Part shown: positions 22,849-33,538 of the stretch, piece by piece | Layout of the letters: every line of letters starts with the position of its first letter | Numbering within the stretch: the first letter of the stretch is position 1 | Source: Patiria miniata | Lineage: Eukaryota > Echinodermata > Asteroidea > Valvatida > Asterinidae | Length of the DNA: 64,000 nucleotides | NCBI RefSeq assembly: GCF_015706575.1 | Contig: NW_024037076.1 | Coordinates: forward strand, 2,852,001 to 2,916,000 | Direction of reading: 5' to 3' | Notes under the pieces: generated by a model | The model's database searches: none | The model's input: the letters and a program-made list of their open reading frames with translations, nothing else | Told to the model about the DNA's origin: nothing | Translations under genes and position numbers: made by a program

Positions 22849-25145
22849 AATACACGTTATATTAAAATGAATTTTCGTACACTCATTTGTCATGATGTTT
22901 GACATCAAAAGATTTCATTTCATAATAAAAACGTCAAATTATCAAGCTATTATGACCGTAACAATACAGGATTTTAATTGCAACAAATACAATCCTAATG
23001 TACGTCAACATGGATTTTTAACGTTTAAAACACTAGATTGTTACGATCATATTGTATTTATAGCTCCACGGTTTCTCACGCCATTCAAACTACTCATGCT
23101 ACACATCGTGAAAACTAATTGCATGAAATTTCAATTTAATCCATTTTGTATTTCTTGAGTAGTTCATCGGAAACGAGGTTGTTCTTTTTTTCAATTGTGC
23201 AGCATCCGTGTTGATGCGTTGCCGAGACCACTATTTATGTGGCGCGCCCTCTATTATAGTGGTCTCGATCTCCACCACCAAACCCGATTTCGGGCCAACA
23301 ACTCAAGAAATACACTTTACAGTAAAATGAATTTTCGTACACTCATTTGTCATGATGTTTGCCGTCAAAAGATTTCATTTCATGAAAAAACGTCAATTAA
23401 CCAAGCTATTATGACCGTAACAATACAGGATTTTAATTGCAACAAAATACAATCCTAATGTAAGTCAACATGGATTTTTAAATTTTAAAATACTAGATTG
23501 TTACGATCATATTGTATTTATAGCTCCACGGTTTCTCACGCCATTCAAACTACTTATGCTACACATCGTGAAAACTAATTGCACGAAATTTCAATTTAAT
23601 CTATTTTGTATTTCTTGAGTAGTTTAGGAAACGAGGACATTCTTTTTCTTCACTTGTGCAGCATCTGTTTTGATGCGTTGTGGCGCGCCCTCTATATTAT
23701 AGTGGTCTCGATCTCCACCACCTAACCCGATTCACGGGCCAACAACTCAAGAAATACACGTTACATTAAAATGAATTTTCGTACACTCATTTGTCATGAT
23801 GTTTGGCATCAAAAGATTTCATTTCATGAAAAAAAGTATATTAACCAAGCTATTATGACCGTAACAATACAGGATTTTATTTGCAACAAATGCAATCCTA
23901 ATGGAAGTCAACATGGATTTTTAACGTTTTAAACACTAGATTGTTACGATCATATTATATTTATAGCTCCACGGTTTCTCACGCCATTCAAACTACTCAT
24001 GCTACACATCGTGAAAACTAATTGCACGAAATTTCAATTTAATCCATTTTGTATTTCTTGAGTAGTTCATCGGAAACGAGGTTGTTCTTTTTCTTCACTT
24101 GTGCAGCATCCGTATTGATGCGTTGTTGAGACCACTATTTATGTGGCGCGCCCTCTATTATAGTGGTCTCGATCTCCACCACCAAACCCGATTTCGGGCC
24201 AACAACTCAAGAAATACACGTTGCAGTAAAATGAATTTTCGTACACTCATTTGTCATGATGTTTGGCGTCATAAGATTTCATTGCATGAAAAAAACGTCA
24301 ATTAACCAAGCTATTATGACCGTAACAATACAGGATTTTATTTGCAACAAATACAATCCTAATGGAAGTCAACATGGATTTTTAACGTTTAAAACACTAG
24401 ATTGTTACGATCATATTATATTTATAGCTGCACGGTTTCTCACGCCATTCAAACTACTCATGCTACACATCGTGAAAACTAATTGCACGAAATTTCAATT
24501 TAATCCATTTTGTATTTCTTGAGTAGTTCATCGGAAACGAGGTTGTTCTTTTCTTCAATTGTGCAGCATCCGTGTTGATTCGTTGCCGAGACCACTGTTT
24601 ATGTGGCGTGCCCTCTATATTATAGTGGTCTCGATCTCCACCACCAAACCCGATTTCGGGTCAACAACTCAAGAAATACACGTTGCAGTAAAATGAATTT
24701 TTGTACACTCATTTGTCATGATGTTTGGCGTCATAAGATTTCATTTCATGAAAAAAACGTCAAATAACCAAGCTATTATGACCGTAACAATACAGGATTT
24801 TATTTGCAACAAATGCAATCCTAATGGAAGTCAACATGGATTTTTAACGTTTTAAACACTCGTTTGTTACGATCATATTATATTTATAACTGCACGGTTT
24901 CTCACGCCATTCAAACTACTCATGCTACACATCGTGAAAACTAATTGCACGAAATTTCAATTTAATCCATTTTGTATTTCTTGAGTAGTTCATCGGAAAC
25001 GAGGTTGTTCTTTTTCTTCAATTGTGCAGCATCCGTGTTGATGCGTTGCCGAGACCACTATTTATGTGGCGCGCCCTCTATATTATAGTGGTCTCGATCT
25101 CCACCACCAAACGCAATTTGGGGCCAACAACTCAAGAAATACACG

Positions 25146-25325
25146 AATAGGCCCCCCCCCCCCCTCATGAAATCTCGTCGCCCTCCCCCCCCCCCCCCCC
25201 GCAGTCGCCCACCCCAACTGAGATTTTGATTTTCTAAAATAATTATCATTGATCTACATGACGCCCCCCCCCCAATGAAATGTTCAAGCCCCCCCCCCCC
25301 TGAAAAATTCCTGGCTACGCCACTG
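25146..25325. mobile_element. 180-bp hAT-like insertion inside the tandem array
   Basis: AATACACG lies on both sides (25138-25145 and 25326-25333). The uninterrupted units have it only once at this place, so the 8-bp duplication is clear. The right end is CTGGCTACGCCACTG. The left end (AATAGGCCC) does not match it and may be decayed. The interior is mostly C runs. Confidence 0.7.
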
Positions 25326-25474
25326 AATACACGTTATATTAAAATGAATTTTCGTACACTCATTTGTCATGATGTTTGGCATCAAAAGATTTCATTTCAT
25401 AATAAAAACGTCAAATTATCAAGCTTTTATGACCGTAACAATACAGGATTTTAATTGCAACAAATACATCCTAA

Positions 25475-25845
25475 GGCCAAAAAAAAAAGTCTCCGGTTTC
25501 TGGTATGCGCGCGCGTCGCCGTAACCATGCGCGTCGGCAAAATGAAAAAGTGTTTTTTTTTTCAATAAAAGATGATGTCTCAAAACCGCCAAATTCAATT
25601 GTTTGACTGGAATCCTGCTGCTGCACAATTTCAACGTGTTTTTAGATGGGGTTATGATCGAGAATAAGCTTTATGTGGCCACTCTGGTCTCCCATAATAT
25701 TGGCACTAAGTTTAGTCGGGCACCATTTGCAGTCATCAGCCTACATTTGAAGCAAAAAAAACAGGTAAAAAAAAAAAAAAGCCGCGTCGCCGCACCACTT
25801 TTTGGGCAAGCTCCATACCAGAAACCGGAGACTTTTTTTTTGGCC
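25475..25845. mobile_element. complete Harbinger-like MITE, family H
   Basis: The ends are GGCC, then an A run and GTCTCCGGTTTCTGGTAT, inverted at the far side. TAA flanks both ends (25472-25474 and 25846-25848), while uninterrupted array units have a single CTAATG here. This fits a PIF/Harbinger-type non-autonomous element of 371 bases. A related half copy is at 5981-6200. No transposase frame is present. Confidence 0.8.
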
Positions 25846-26110
25846 TAATGTTAGTCAACATGGATTTTTAACGTTAAAACACTAGATTGTTACGATCATA
25901 TTGTATTTATAGCTCCACGGTTTCTCACGCCATTCAAACTACTTATGCTACACATCGTGAAAACTAATTGCACGAAATTTCAATGTAATCCATTTTGTAT
26001 TTCCTGAGTAGTTCATCGGAAACGAGATTGTTCTTTTTGTTCAGTTGTGCAGCATCCGTGTTGATGCGTTGTTGAGACCACTTTTTATGTGGTGCTCCCT
26101 CTATTGAACA

Positions 26111-26584
26111 AAACTTAAAATATTCTACGGCGTGCGGATGTAGGTCGAGTTCAAGTCTCAAACGCCACAGGTCGAACAGAACGATCCGAACAAAGATAGA
26201 CTCTATATCGCTTGAGGGCGCTGTTCTTTTTGCGCGTAGTATTAAACTTGCAAAAGTGCTTTGAGAAGTGCAATCCACATGTAGATATTTCCACGCTTGG
26301 TCGGCAAACTGCACATTTTGTCAACCACGGGTTGCAAAACTCAGTGTAGAAGGTCCAACTTTACAAAAATGAAGAACAGTTATACAGATGCCCAATTTAT
26401 TATTTGATTGTTAGAAATACAACATGGTCAACAAATGTAGCTACTTCGTGCCTTCAGTACTAAATAGTACCAAATTTGCAAACATATTTTGCCCTGCCGT
26501 ATAAATTCGAAAACTTGGGGGGGGGGGGGGGGGGCTGGAAACCACCTGAATCTAGGGAGCGCTCTTCCCCATGTACATAAATTG
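26111..26584. other. intergenic, contains an isolated minisatellite motif
   Basis: No gene is seen. A single CTCAAACGCCACAGGTCGA at about 26156-26174 matches the core of the minisatellite that follows. A run of about 18 G is at 26517-26534. Confidence 0.4.
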
Positions 26585-27385
26585 TGTACTGTGGCGTTTG
26601 AGGTGTTTATTGCACATGGCTTAAATGCATGTACATGCTAAATCGACCTGTGGCGTTTGAGATGGTTTTTGCACAGTACATGCTTTAAATGCGTGTACGT
26701 GCTAAATCGACCTGTGGCGTTTGAGATGGTTTTTGTACATGGTTAATGCATGTACTGGCATATATACCCTGTACAAAAACCATCGCAAACGCCACAGGTC
26801 GATTTAGCCTGTACATGCATATAAACCCTGTACAAAACCATCTCAAACGTCACAGGTCGATGTTGCCCGTACATGCATTGAAACCATGTACAAAACGCCA
26901 CAGGTCGATTTAGCATATGCGTGCATAAAAACCATGTACAAAATCCATCTCAAACGCCACAGAGGTCGATTTTGCCCGTACATGCATATAAACCATGTAC
27001 AAAAACCATCTCAAACGCCGCAGGTCGATTTAGCCTATGCGCTCATATAAACCATGTACAAAAACCATCTCAAACGCCGCAGGTCGATTTAGCCTATGCG
27101 CTCATATAAACCATGTACAAAATCCATCTCAAACGCCACAGGTCGATTTTGCCCGTACATTGAAATCATCTCAAACGCCACAGGTCGATTCAGCATGTAC
27201 GTGCACATAGACCATGTAAAATGAAAAACCATCTCAAACACCACAGGTCGATTTAGCATGTACATGCATGATGACCATGTACAAAAACAACACCTCAAAC
27301 ACCACAGGTCGATTAAGCAATAGCATGTACATGCATATAAACCATGTACAAACCCTCTCAGTCAAACGACACAGGTCGATTTAGA
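26585..27385. repeat. minisatellite, about 58-bp unit, with orientation switch
   Basis: Units contain the core AAACGCCACAGGTCGATTTA and a TGTACATGCAT/CCATGTACAAA linker. From about 26590 to 26740 the core is read as GACCTGTGGCGTTTGAG. From about 26765 to 27385 it is in the opposite sense. I count about three units on the left and ten or more on the right. The variable linkers are rich in TGTACA palindromes. It is non-coding. Confidence 0.8.
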
Positions 27386-27387
27386 AT

Positions 27388-28403
27388 GTACGTACGTACA
27401 CTACGAAAGCCCATTAGCGCCACTGCAAGTATATATGTTGCGGATTATTTAATTCGTTATTACGGATTATTAATTCATTATTACGGATTACTAATTCGTT
27501 ATAACGGATTATTAATTCGTTATTACGGATTATTTAATTCGTTATTACGGATTACTAATTCGTTATAACGGATTATTTAATTCGTTATTACGGATTATTA
27601 ATTCGTTATTACGGATTACTAATTCGTTATAACGGATTATTAATTCGTTATTACGGATTATTTAATTCGTTATTACGGATTACTAATTCGTTATAACGGA
27701 TTATTTAATTCGTTATTACGGATTATTAATTCGTTATTACGGATTACTAATTCGTTATTACGGATTATTTAATTCGTTATTACGGATTATTAATTCGTTA
27801 TTACGAATTACTCATACGTTCTGAGTCATACTCGGCAAGTATGGCACAGGAGTGCAAACGTTGTATGCAAAGATATACACAGGCCCCTGGTCACGTGCTC
27901 TCCACGTGTAAGAACATCAGACCTAATTCGTAATAACGAATTAATAATCCGTAATAACGAATTAATAATCCGTAATAACGAATTAATAATCCGTAATAAC
28001 GAATTAATAATCCGTAATAACGAATTAAATAATCCGTTATAACGAATTAATAATCCGTAATAACGAATTAATAATCCGTAATAACGAATTAATAATCCGT
28101 AATAACGAATTAAATAATCCGTAATAACGAATTAATAATCCGTAATAACGAATTAATAATCCGTAATAACGAATTAATAATCCGTACTAACGAATTAAAT
28201 AATCCGTTATAACGAATTAATAATCCGTTATAACGAATTAATAATCCGTAATAACGAATTAATAATCCGTAATAACGAATTAAATAATCCGTTATAACGA
28301 ATTAGTAATCCGTAATAACGAATTAATAATCCGTAATAACGAATTACACAATATGTAACATATATACTTGCAGTGGCGCTAATGGGCTTTCGTATGTACG
28401 TGC
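27388..28403. repeat. giant inverted repeat with arms of AT-rich short tandem units
   Basis: The left arm (about 27388-27810) holds a TACGAAAGCCCATTAGCGCC block followed by many copies of a 16-22 base unit of type TTATTACGGATTATTAATTCG (with TATAACGG variants). The right arm (about 27925-28403) is the inverse complement, including the same outer block read as GGCGCTAATGGGCTTTCGTA. A spacer of about 115 bases that contains CACGTG sites lies between. The fold would be a hairpin of roughly 400-450 bases per arm. Confidence 0.85.
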
Positions 28404-28939
28404 ATATACATGTATATGTTTATTCAGCGGCCAGTGCCAAACACAGGTCGACTAATTCGTTATGACTCTACAGAAATTCATGAAAAAAGATACAATAACA
28501 AACTGTTGGAGAAGGGTCCCAATTAATGCTTGGGAATTATTTTGATAAGCACTACTGTGCTTTGAAATTTTCTGTACTGTAATTTATTATACCTCCATAT
28601 AAATTACAAGAAATATTGATTATATGCATTTAATTCAAACGTAACTAATAATACAAATTAAAGCACGATAAGTTTGGCAAAACGGACACGTAAAACATTC
28701 CAAAATTGTAATCAGCCTGTACATAATAGGGAAAAATACACAACAAATATTATATTAAAACGAAACACTACCAGGCTAGATTATCAACGCTAAGCCACTG
28801 AATGACTTGATCAAGTCTAATCCAGCCCCGCACGGCGCCCTCGTGTGATACGAAACCCATTTTTCTTCGGATATTTCTGCTGATGCAGCGTTCGACCTGT
28901 GGCGTTTGAGAAATAACATCGACCGCGGATGTATGTCTT
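28404..28939. other. intergenic, nothing coding
   Basis: AT-rich spacer. It contains isolated pieces of the neighbouring repeats (ACAGGTCGACTAATTCGTTA at about 28442; TTCGACCTGTGGCGTTTGAG at about 28892). No gene is seen. Confidence 0.4.
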
Positions 28940-29320
28940 GGCGGTGTGGCAGGTAATTCTGTCCCCCCCCCCCCCGGTAAATGTGTTGTCCCCCCCCCCC
29001 CCCCCCCCCCCCCCCGGACAAATTTACCGGTTTGTGACCCGGTAAATCTGTCCGGGGGGACACATTTACCTAGGTAGATCTGTCCCCCTCCCTGGTAAAT
29101 ATGTCCCCCTGCCCAACGTTGAAAGTGTCCCCCCTGGAAATGTGTCCCCGTGCAAGTATCACCCATGCGATGATACGAGTCGTGTTCGTGAGCGCGCATC
29201 ACCGCAAGTACATGCTGCAAGATTTGTGGCAGCGTTTATCGCATATGTGTACATAATGTGTATCCCGCTACACAAAGGAAATTCATCCAATAGGAAATTT
29301 CGTTACGCGCTACGATGGGA
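28940..29320. repeat. repeat family D, copy 2
   Basis: It has the same order of GTCCCC/GGTAAAT modules and 3' unique part (ACATGCTGCAAGAT, TTCATCCAATAGGAAATT) as 22477-22815. Two C runs of about 13 and 26 bases expand the modules. It is non-coding. Confidence 0.65.
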
Positions 29321-29549
29321 ACGCAGACCAATCCAAGTAGGCGTTATATCAATGAGGCGTCCACCGTAGAATAGGGCTACACCGTACTCCGAATCGATCG
29401 AAACATTGTGTGCACATTTCACATCTAAGAAAGAGACCAAAAAGTTAATTTTTGTCATCTTCATGAAGGGCAGACTAAAGAGTAAAAAATGTATACCCTG
29501 CAGAGTGAATTCATGAAAACAATATAGAGAACTGGCCTTCTGCGTTGCA

Positions 29550-29700
29550 AAACTAGGGGGACAAAAAAACCCGGGAGGGGGCAGAATTACCTGAAGGGGG
29601 ACAGAATTAACGGGCCGGGGAGGACACTTTTACCGAGGTAATTCTGTCCCCCCGGACACTTGTAACGGTGCACAGAATTACCGTCCACACCGGCCAGACA
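29550..29700. repeat. family D-like modules, inverse sense
   Basis: Modules GGGGGACAGAATTA, GGGAGGACACTTTTACC-like and GGTAATTCTGTCCCCCC recur here, partly inverted relative to 28940-29150. This could be the other end of the same element, which would then span about 28940-29700. Confidence 0.45.
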
Positions 29701-30081
29701 AAAAAAAACCACTTCGTGCTGAGTGAAATTATACTGGTATAATGTCCGCCTGTTCAAAATACGGTACATCATTCTGTAATCTAGTAATCTATAATCTTCG
29801 AATTTTAACAGCGCCCCTATTGAAATATGGTACCAGCTCCTTTGACCTCTTCTGGACCCGTGGTCTCCGATATTTAATTTCATAGTCTCCATCACTCATG
29901 CACGGTACGCGGTAAACCCATTTAGTTGAGCAAAGCAGCTGACCTGAATGGTATCGTATTCGGACCTATAGGAAAACGGCTGTATTATCCGCGGTACTTA
30001 ACTTGCTCTTGTTTTATTGCCGAATTATTAATTATAAGGAAGTTTTTTTATTGGCTGTTGCCTGTTCCAGAATTGTCAAAG

Positions 30082-30690
30082 ATGGATTCAGTGGCACTAC
30101 AAGTTGATGACTTCTTCCCAGTTACACTGCGAGACTCTATATCCATGCGCCCATTTAGAGAAGATGACGCCGAGCCTTATTTCCGCGCTGTGTACAAAAA
30201 CAGAAACGTCCTAGGCGAGTATTTGGCCTTGCCTGCCAATATGGCCACCGTCCACCACGCTTCGGAACTCATCAAACTTTACCAGGAACAGGAGAAGAAT
30301 GCCACATTTATCAATTGTGGGATTTTCAAAGAAAAAAGACGTGTAAACGAACCTTTTGTCGAAGAGGTAATTGGAGGCTTGAGGTTGAAGAATATAAACA
30401 TCCTAACTAAAATGGCAGAACTGGGATATTGGCTCGCGGAAGATTACACTGGTTCTGGCCTGTGCACTCTGGCCTGCAAGAACTTAATTGAATATGGTCG
30501 GTGTATTGGGATACAACAGATTGAAATTCAGACTGCACCGAAAAACCTGAAGAGTCAGGCAGTAGCCCATCGGCTTGGATTTCAGAAACTCCCTGGAGTA
30601 ATCGAGACTGCAGAAATTTTCAACGGTGTCCCCTATTCATATTTTGTTTTTGAACTACGACTGCCAGAGACAGATTCCAGCTCTAATTGA
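30082..30690 (+). CDS. RimL-like GNAT N-acetyltransferase, copy 1
   Basis: The uninterrupted frame encodes 202 residues of a GNAT-fold acetyltransferase of the RimJ/RimL (Acetyltransf_3) type, which transfers acetyl from acetyl-CoA to an amino group. Visible features are DSISMRPFREDDAEPYF at 18-34 (the usual family opening), LGYWLAEDYTGSGL at 114-127 carrying the acetyl-CoA pyrophosphate-binding G-x-G turn, LACKNLIEYG just after, and VAHRLGFQKLPG near 165-176. Length suits a single GNAT domain. No signal peptide is seen, so a cytosolic enzyme is likely; the substrate is unknown. The ATG at 30082 was chosen because similarity to copy 2 (33539-34141) begins there. A TTCCAG acceptor-like site 12 bases upstream suggests a 5' UTR intron. 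Frame upstream of this ATG has no counterpart in copy 2. It lacks coding introns, unlike its long neighbours. Confidence 0.85.
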   Translation: MDSVALQVDDFFPVTLRDSISMRPFREDDAEPYFRAVYKNRNVLGEYLALPANMATVHHASELIKLYQEQEKNATFINCGIFKEKRRVNEPFVEEVIGGLRLKNINILTKMAELGYWLAEDYTGSGLCTLACKNLIEYGRCIGIQQIEIQTAPKNLKSQAVAHRLGFQKLPGVIETAEIFNGVPYSYFVFELRLPETDSSSN

Positions 30691-32096
30691 ACATCCCAAG
30701 TATGGTAACAACTGGCTGCTTGATCTTGATGATAAAAAAAAAACACTATTGATGTTTATGTTTAATTGTTCTTTTAAATTTATTTAAGTTTTATTTTATT
30801 TCTTTGAACTCTTGATTAAAATCTAGTTGCACTTAGTGGTTTATTCGTACATTTTATTGGGTTTATAGTTAAATTAAATTTTTTTTAAAGATATAAAATG
30901 ACATCAAAGTATTTTTTTCGGACAAAGGACATATCATTTTGGTGAAAAGCTCAGAGTTCGAAAACTAGTTTAGAGCTGTTGTTTGGTTGGGGCAATTCTG
31001 CTGTAAATGCAGTATTATTTTGTTTTATAAGAATTAATTAAGTTTTGTCTATGTTAAACATGCATGTTTCCATGGCATTATCTTCTTATCGTGAAAGTAA
31101 GTTGCCAATTAATCAATTAAATGTATGCATGTTTCTTTGTCAAATAATATATATTTTGAAGAAAAATGAGAAAACTCATTATCGTGATCTGCCAAGAAAC
31201 AACACATATGAAAGCTAAAGAAAAGTCAACTACAATGTAAGTTTTCAGTAGTTTAAATTTCTTGTTTGTTGAAATAGTTCATTAGTATATTTGATATTTC
31301 TAACTGAACAATCGAGGTTAATTTAGGCATCACACACATCAACACTACTGCAGTAACAGACACGACAAGGAGTACAAAGTAGGGGCCTACAGTTCTCTAA
31401 TCACCAAACATAGATATACATACGTACCATTGTAGCGTTTTCAGATTATCAATTCTTAATTATCAATTCGTCTTAATTTTTAGTTAATTATCACACTTTA
31501 ATTATCAATGTTCCTTTTGAACTTTTTAATGATTAATTCTCCTGAACGCATTACTCATCGTTTTCCTTGTATACACATACACCCACACAGTGCCTATGCA
31601 ATGTGTAGTCCCTATACTTTGATACAGAGCAAATGACCTTCACTGCCCACACACAAGTCATTGGTCAGTTTCTTAGCACAACCAAGTTACTTTCAAGATC
31701 ATTGTTTTAAGGAACTTTATTACTCATTCCTAGTCATTTTTTCTGAGACTCAAGGAAACCACGATATGACTAAGTTTCCCAATTCTTAAGTATTTCTTAT
31801 TCCCAAGACTTCCTGTTTCCACTAGTATATAAGTCCTGCTCCACTAGCAGTTCCTCATTCTGTTTCAATTCTGTTTCAATTACATTTCTATTCTAGTCTA
31901 TTTCAGTTCATTCAATTTAATCCTTGTCTCAGTTCACTTTAACCAGTTCAATCAATCAATGTGTATTAAAATATTGTTGTGGAATAAACAGTCACGGTAA
32001 ACACAGTCCTCAACCAAAGAATTGTGTATCGACTCATCCATTCCCCAAACACCATCTACTGTATACAGCTTTTGCGTCCTCGGATCAGTTCTGCAT
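30691..32096 (+). other. 3' UTR and downstream flank of GNAT copy 1
   Basis: AT-rich with no coding exon. A stretch near 30890-30910 (AAAATGACATCAAA) matches the 3' end region of copy 2 near 34344-34358. ATACAGCTTTTGCGTCCTC at 32062-32080 recurs at 35160-35178. The paralogues therefore share downstream flank as well as coding sequence. Confidence 0.5.
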
Positions 32097-32654
32097 TATG
32101 AAGCCCGGGAAGGGACAGGTGGATTTTTTTTGGGTGTAATTTGCTAATTCGTTCCCACGAATTACTAATTCGTGCGCACGAATTGCTAATTCGTTCGCAC
32201 GAATTGCTATTTCGTTCCCACGAATTGCTAATTCGTTCCCACGAATTGCTAATTCGGTCCCACGACTTGCTAATTCGTTCCCACGAATTGCTAATTCGTT
32301 CCCACGAATTGCTAATTCGGTCCCACGAATTGCTAATTCGGTCCCACGAATGGCTAATTCGTTCCCACGAATTACTAACGCGTTCCCGGATTCACGAGTT
32401 AGCAATTCGTTCCCACGAATTACAGTAGGAAATCGTGCGAACGAAATAGCAATTCGTGGGAAACGAATTAGCAATTCGTGGGAAACGAAATAGCAATTCG
32501 TGCGAACGTCGAACGAAATAGCAATTCGTGCGAACGAATTAGTAATTCGTGAGAACGAGTTATTAGCAGTTCGTGGGAACGAGTTAGCAATTCGTGGGAA
32601 CGAATTAGCAAATTACAAAAAAAAAATCCACCCTGTCCCTTATCGAGCTTCATA
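32097..32654. mobile_element. foldback-type element with tandem-unit arms
   Basis: The ends read TATGAAGC..AAGGGACAGG and CCTGTCCCTTATCGAGCTTCATA, inverse of each other, followed inward by GTGGATTTTTTTT and TAATTTGCTAATTCG on both sides. The arms (about 32145-32420 and 32428-32625) consist of 20-base units of type GCTAATTCGTTCCCACGAATT in opposite sense. Long inverted repeats with internally repeated arms are the definition of foldback elements. Open frames through the arms are repeat artefacts. Confidence 0.75.
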
Positions 32655-32659
32655 CATGA

Positions 32660-33105
32660 CAGGTGTTAGCATGAAGTTAGGTTTTATGAAATACGGACTC
32701 ATTGGTGGTATTGCGCATGCTCATGCATAGATAATTAGGAGAGGGACCGGTCACGTGAAAGGGTTTACCCAATACAAGGGGAAAAGAGTCCGATTTTCAT
32801 ACGAGTCCGATTTTCATATGACACCTCCAGCATGAATCATTTTAGGTTTAATGAAATACGGACTCATTGGTGGTATTGCGCATGCTCATGCATAGATAAT
32901 TAGGAGAGGGACCGAATTGCTAATTCGTTCGCACGAATTGCTATTTCGTTCCCACGAATTGCTAATTCGTTCCCACTCATTGGTGGTATTGCGCATGCTC
33001 ATGCATAGATAATTAGGAGACGGACCGGTCACGTGAGAGGGTTTAACTAATAAAAGGGAAAAGAGTCCGATTTTCATACGAGTCTGATTTTCATATGACA
33101 CCGCC
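32660..33105. repeat. two further copies of repeat family A, the second interrupted
   Basis: Copy one is 32660-32823 and matches 18513-18683 closely. Copy two is 32830-33105. After GAGAGGGACCG it is interrupted by about 75 bases of AATTGCTAATTCGTTC units like those in the foldback arms, then resumes with a repeated CATTGGTGGTATTGCGCATG segment. Confidence 0.7.
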
Positions 33106-33251
33106 CCCCAGAACTGAAGTTTAACCCTTGTTACGCCCCTTCCAAATAATGTGCAAAAATAGCAGGGGACGCCCCTTTTTCAACACCTTGGGTACCAGTC
33201 GATTACACATACAAAACTGCCCGGTTGCACTGGGCACCAGACTACAAAATC

Positions 33252-33262
33252 AAGATGGCGGC
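33252..33262 (+). promoter_or_regulatory. YY1-type promoter motif of GNAT copy 2
   Basis: AAGATGGCGGC is the known YY1 site that in animal promoters lies just downstream of the transcription start. It is embedded in GC-rich DNA about 280 bases before the GNAT copy 2 ATG. A donor-like CAG|GTATTT at 33412-33420 and acceptor-like CTGTAG at 33508-33513 allow a 5' UTR intron between the two. Confidence 0.5.
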
Positions 33263-33538
33263 GCCCGTAAAGTTTACTAATCGAGTGCGGCCGCGCCGTA
33301 GTGCGGTGTCCAAATCAGGGAGCACATGTGACTGAGTGCACATTTAACATCCCTGCGGAAGATTTGAACTTTTAGGAGCACTTCTAAGAAGAACTGAAGA
33401 AGCAACAGAAACAGGTATTTTATGAGCAAAGTGCATGTGTGCACACGGCATACGCAACAACAGCGTACGCATTCCGCATTGACAGTTTTCTCATTTTAAG
33501 CTCCAGTCTGTAGTTAGATTGTTCCAACTTTGTCTAAG

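Larger units (their letters stand above)
22849..26110. repeat. six-unit tandem array, about 460-bp unit
   Basis: The landmark AAAATGAATTTTCGTACACT occurs at about 22864, 23324, 23768, 24228, 24690 and 25341, so spacing is 460, 444, 460, 462 and 651 bases. The last spacing is enlarged by an inserted element at 25146-25325, and the sixth unit is split by another at 25475-25845. Most units carry a hairpin, GAGACCACTAT against ATAGTGGTCTC, and a smaller one, CCCGATTTCGGG. The 444-base unit lacks the left arm of the large hairpin. Short open frames inside are repeated with the unit, show no domain and are not called as genes. Confidence 0.85.

Noticed and set aside
22892-24522. Repeated 70-88 codon frames in the tandem array
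   Set aside because: They repeat with the 460-bp unit, differ in frame integrity between units, and have no family motif; treated as by-products of the repeat.
27920-28350. CRISPR-like regular spacing of short repeats
   Set aside because: The units are contiguous AT-rich tandem repeats with no unique spacers, in an animal genome; not a CRISPR array.
29926-30081. N-terminal extension of GNAT copy 1
   Set aside because: It has no ATG start, no counterpart in copy 2, and crosses a likely splice acceptor just before the ATG at 30082.
32085-32474. 129-codon frame of repeating IRGNELA-type units
   Set aside because: It is a read-through of the foldback arms; both strands are open because of the 20-base unit.
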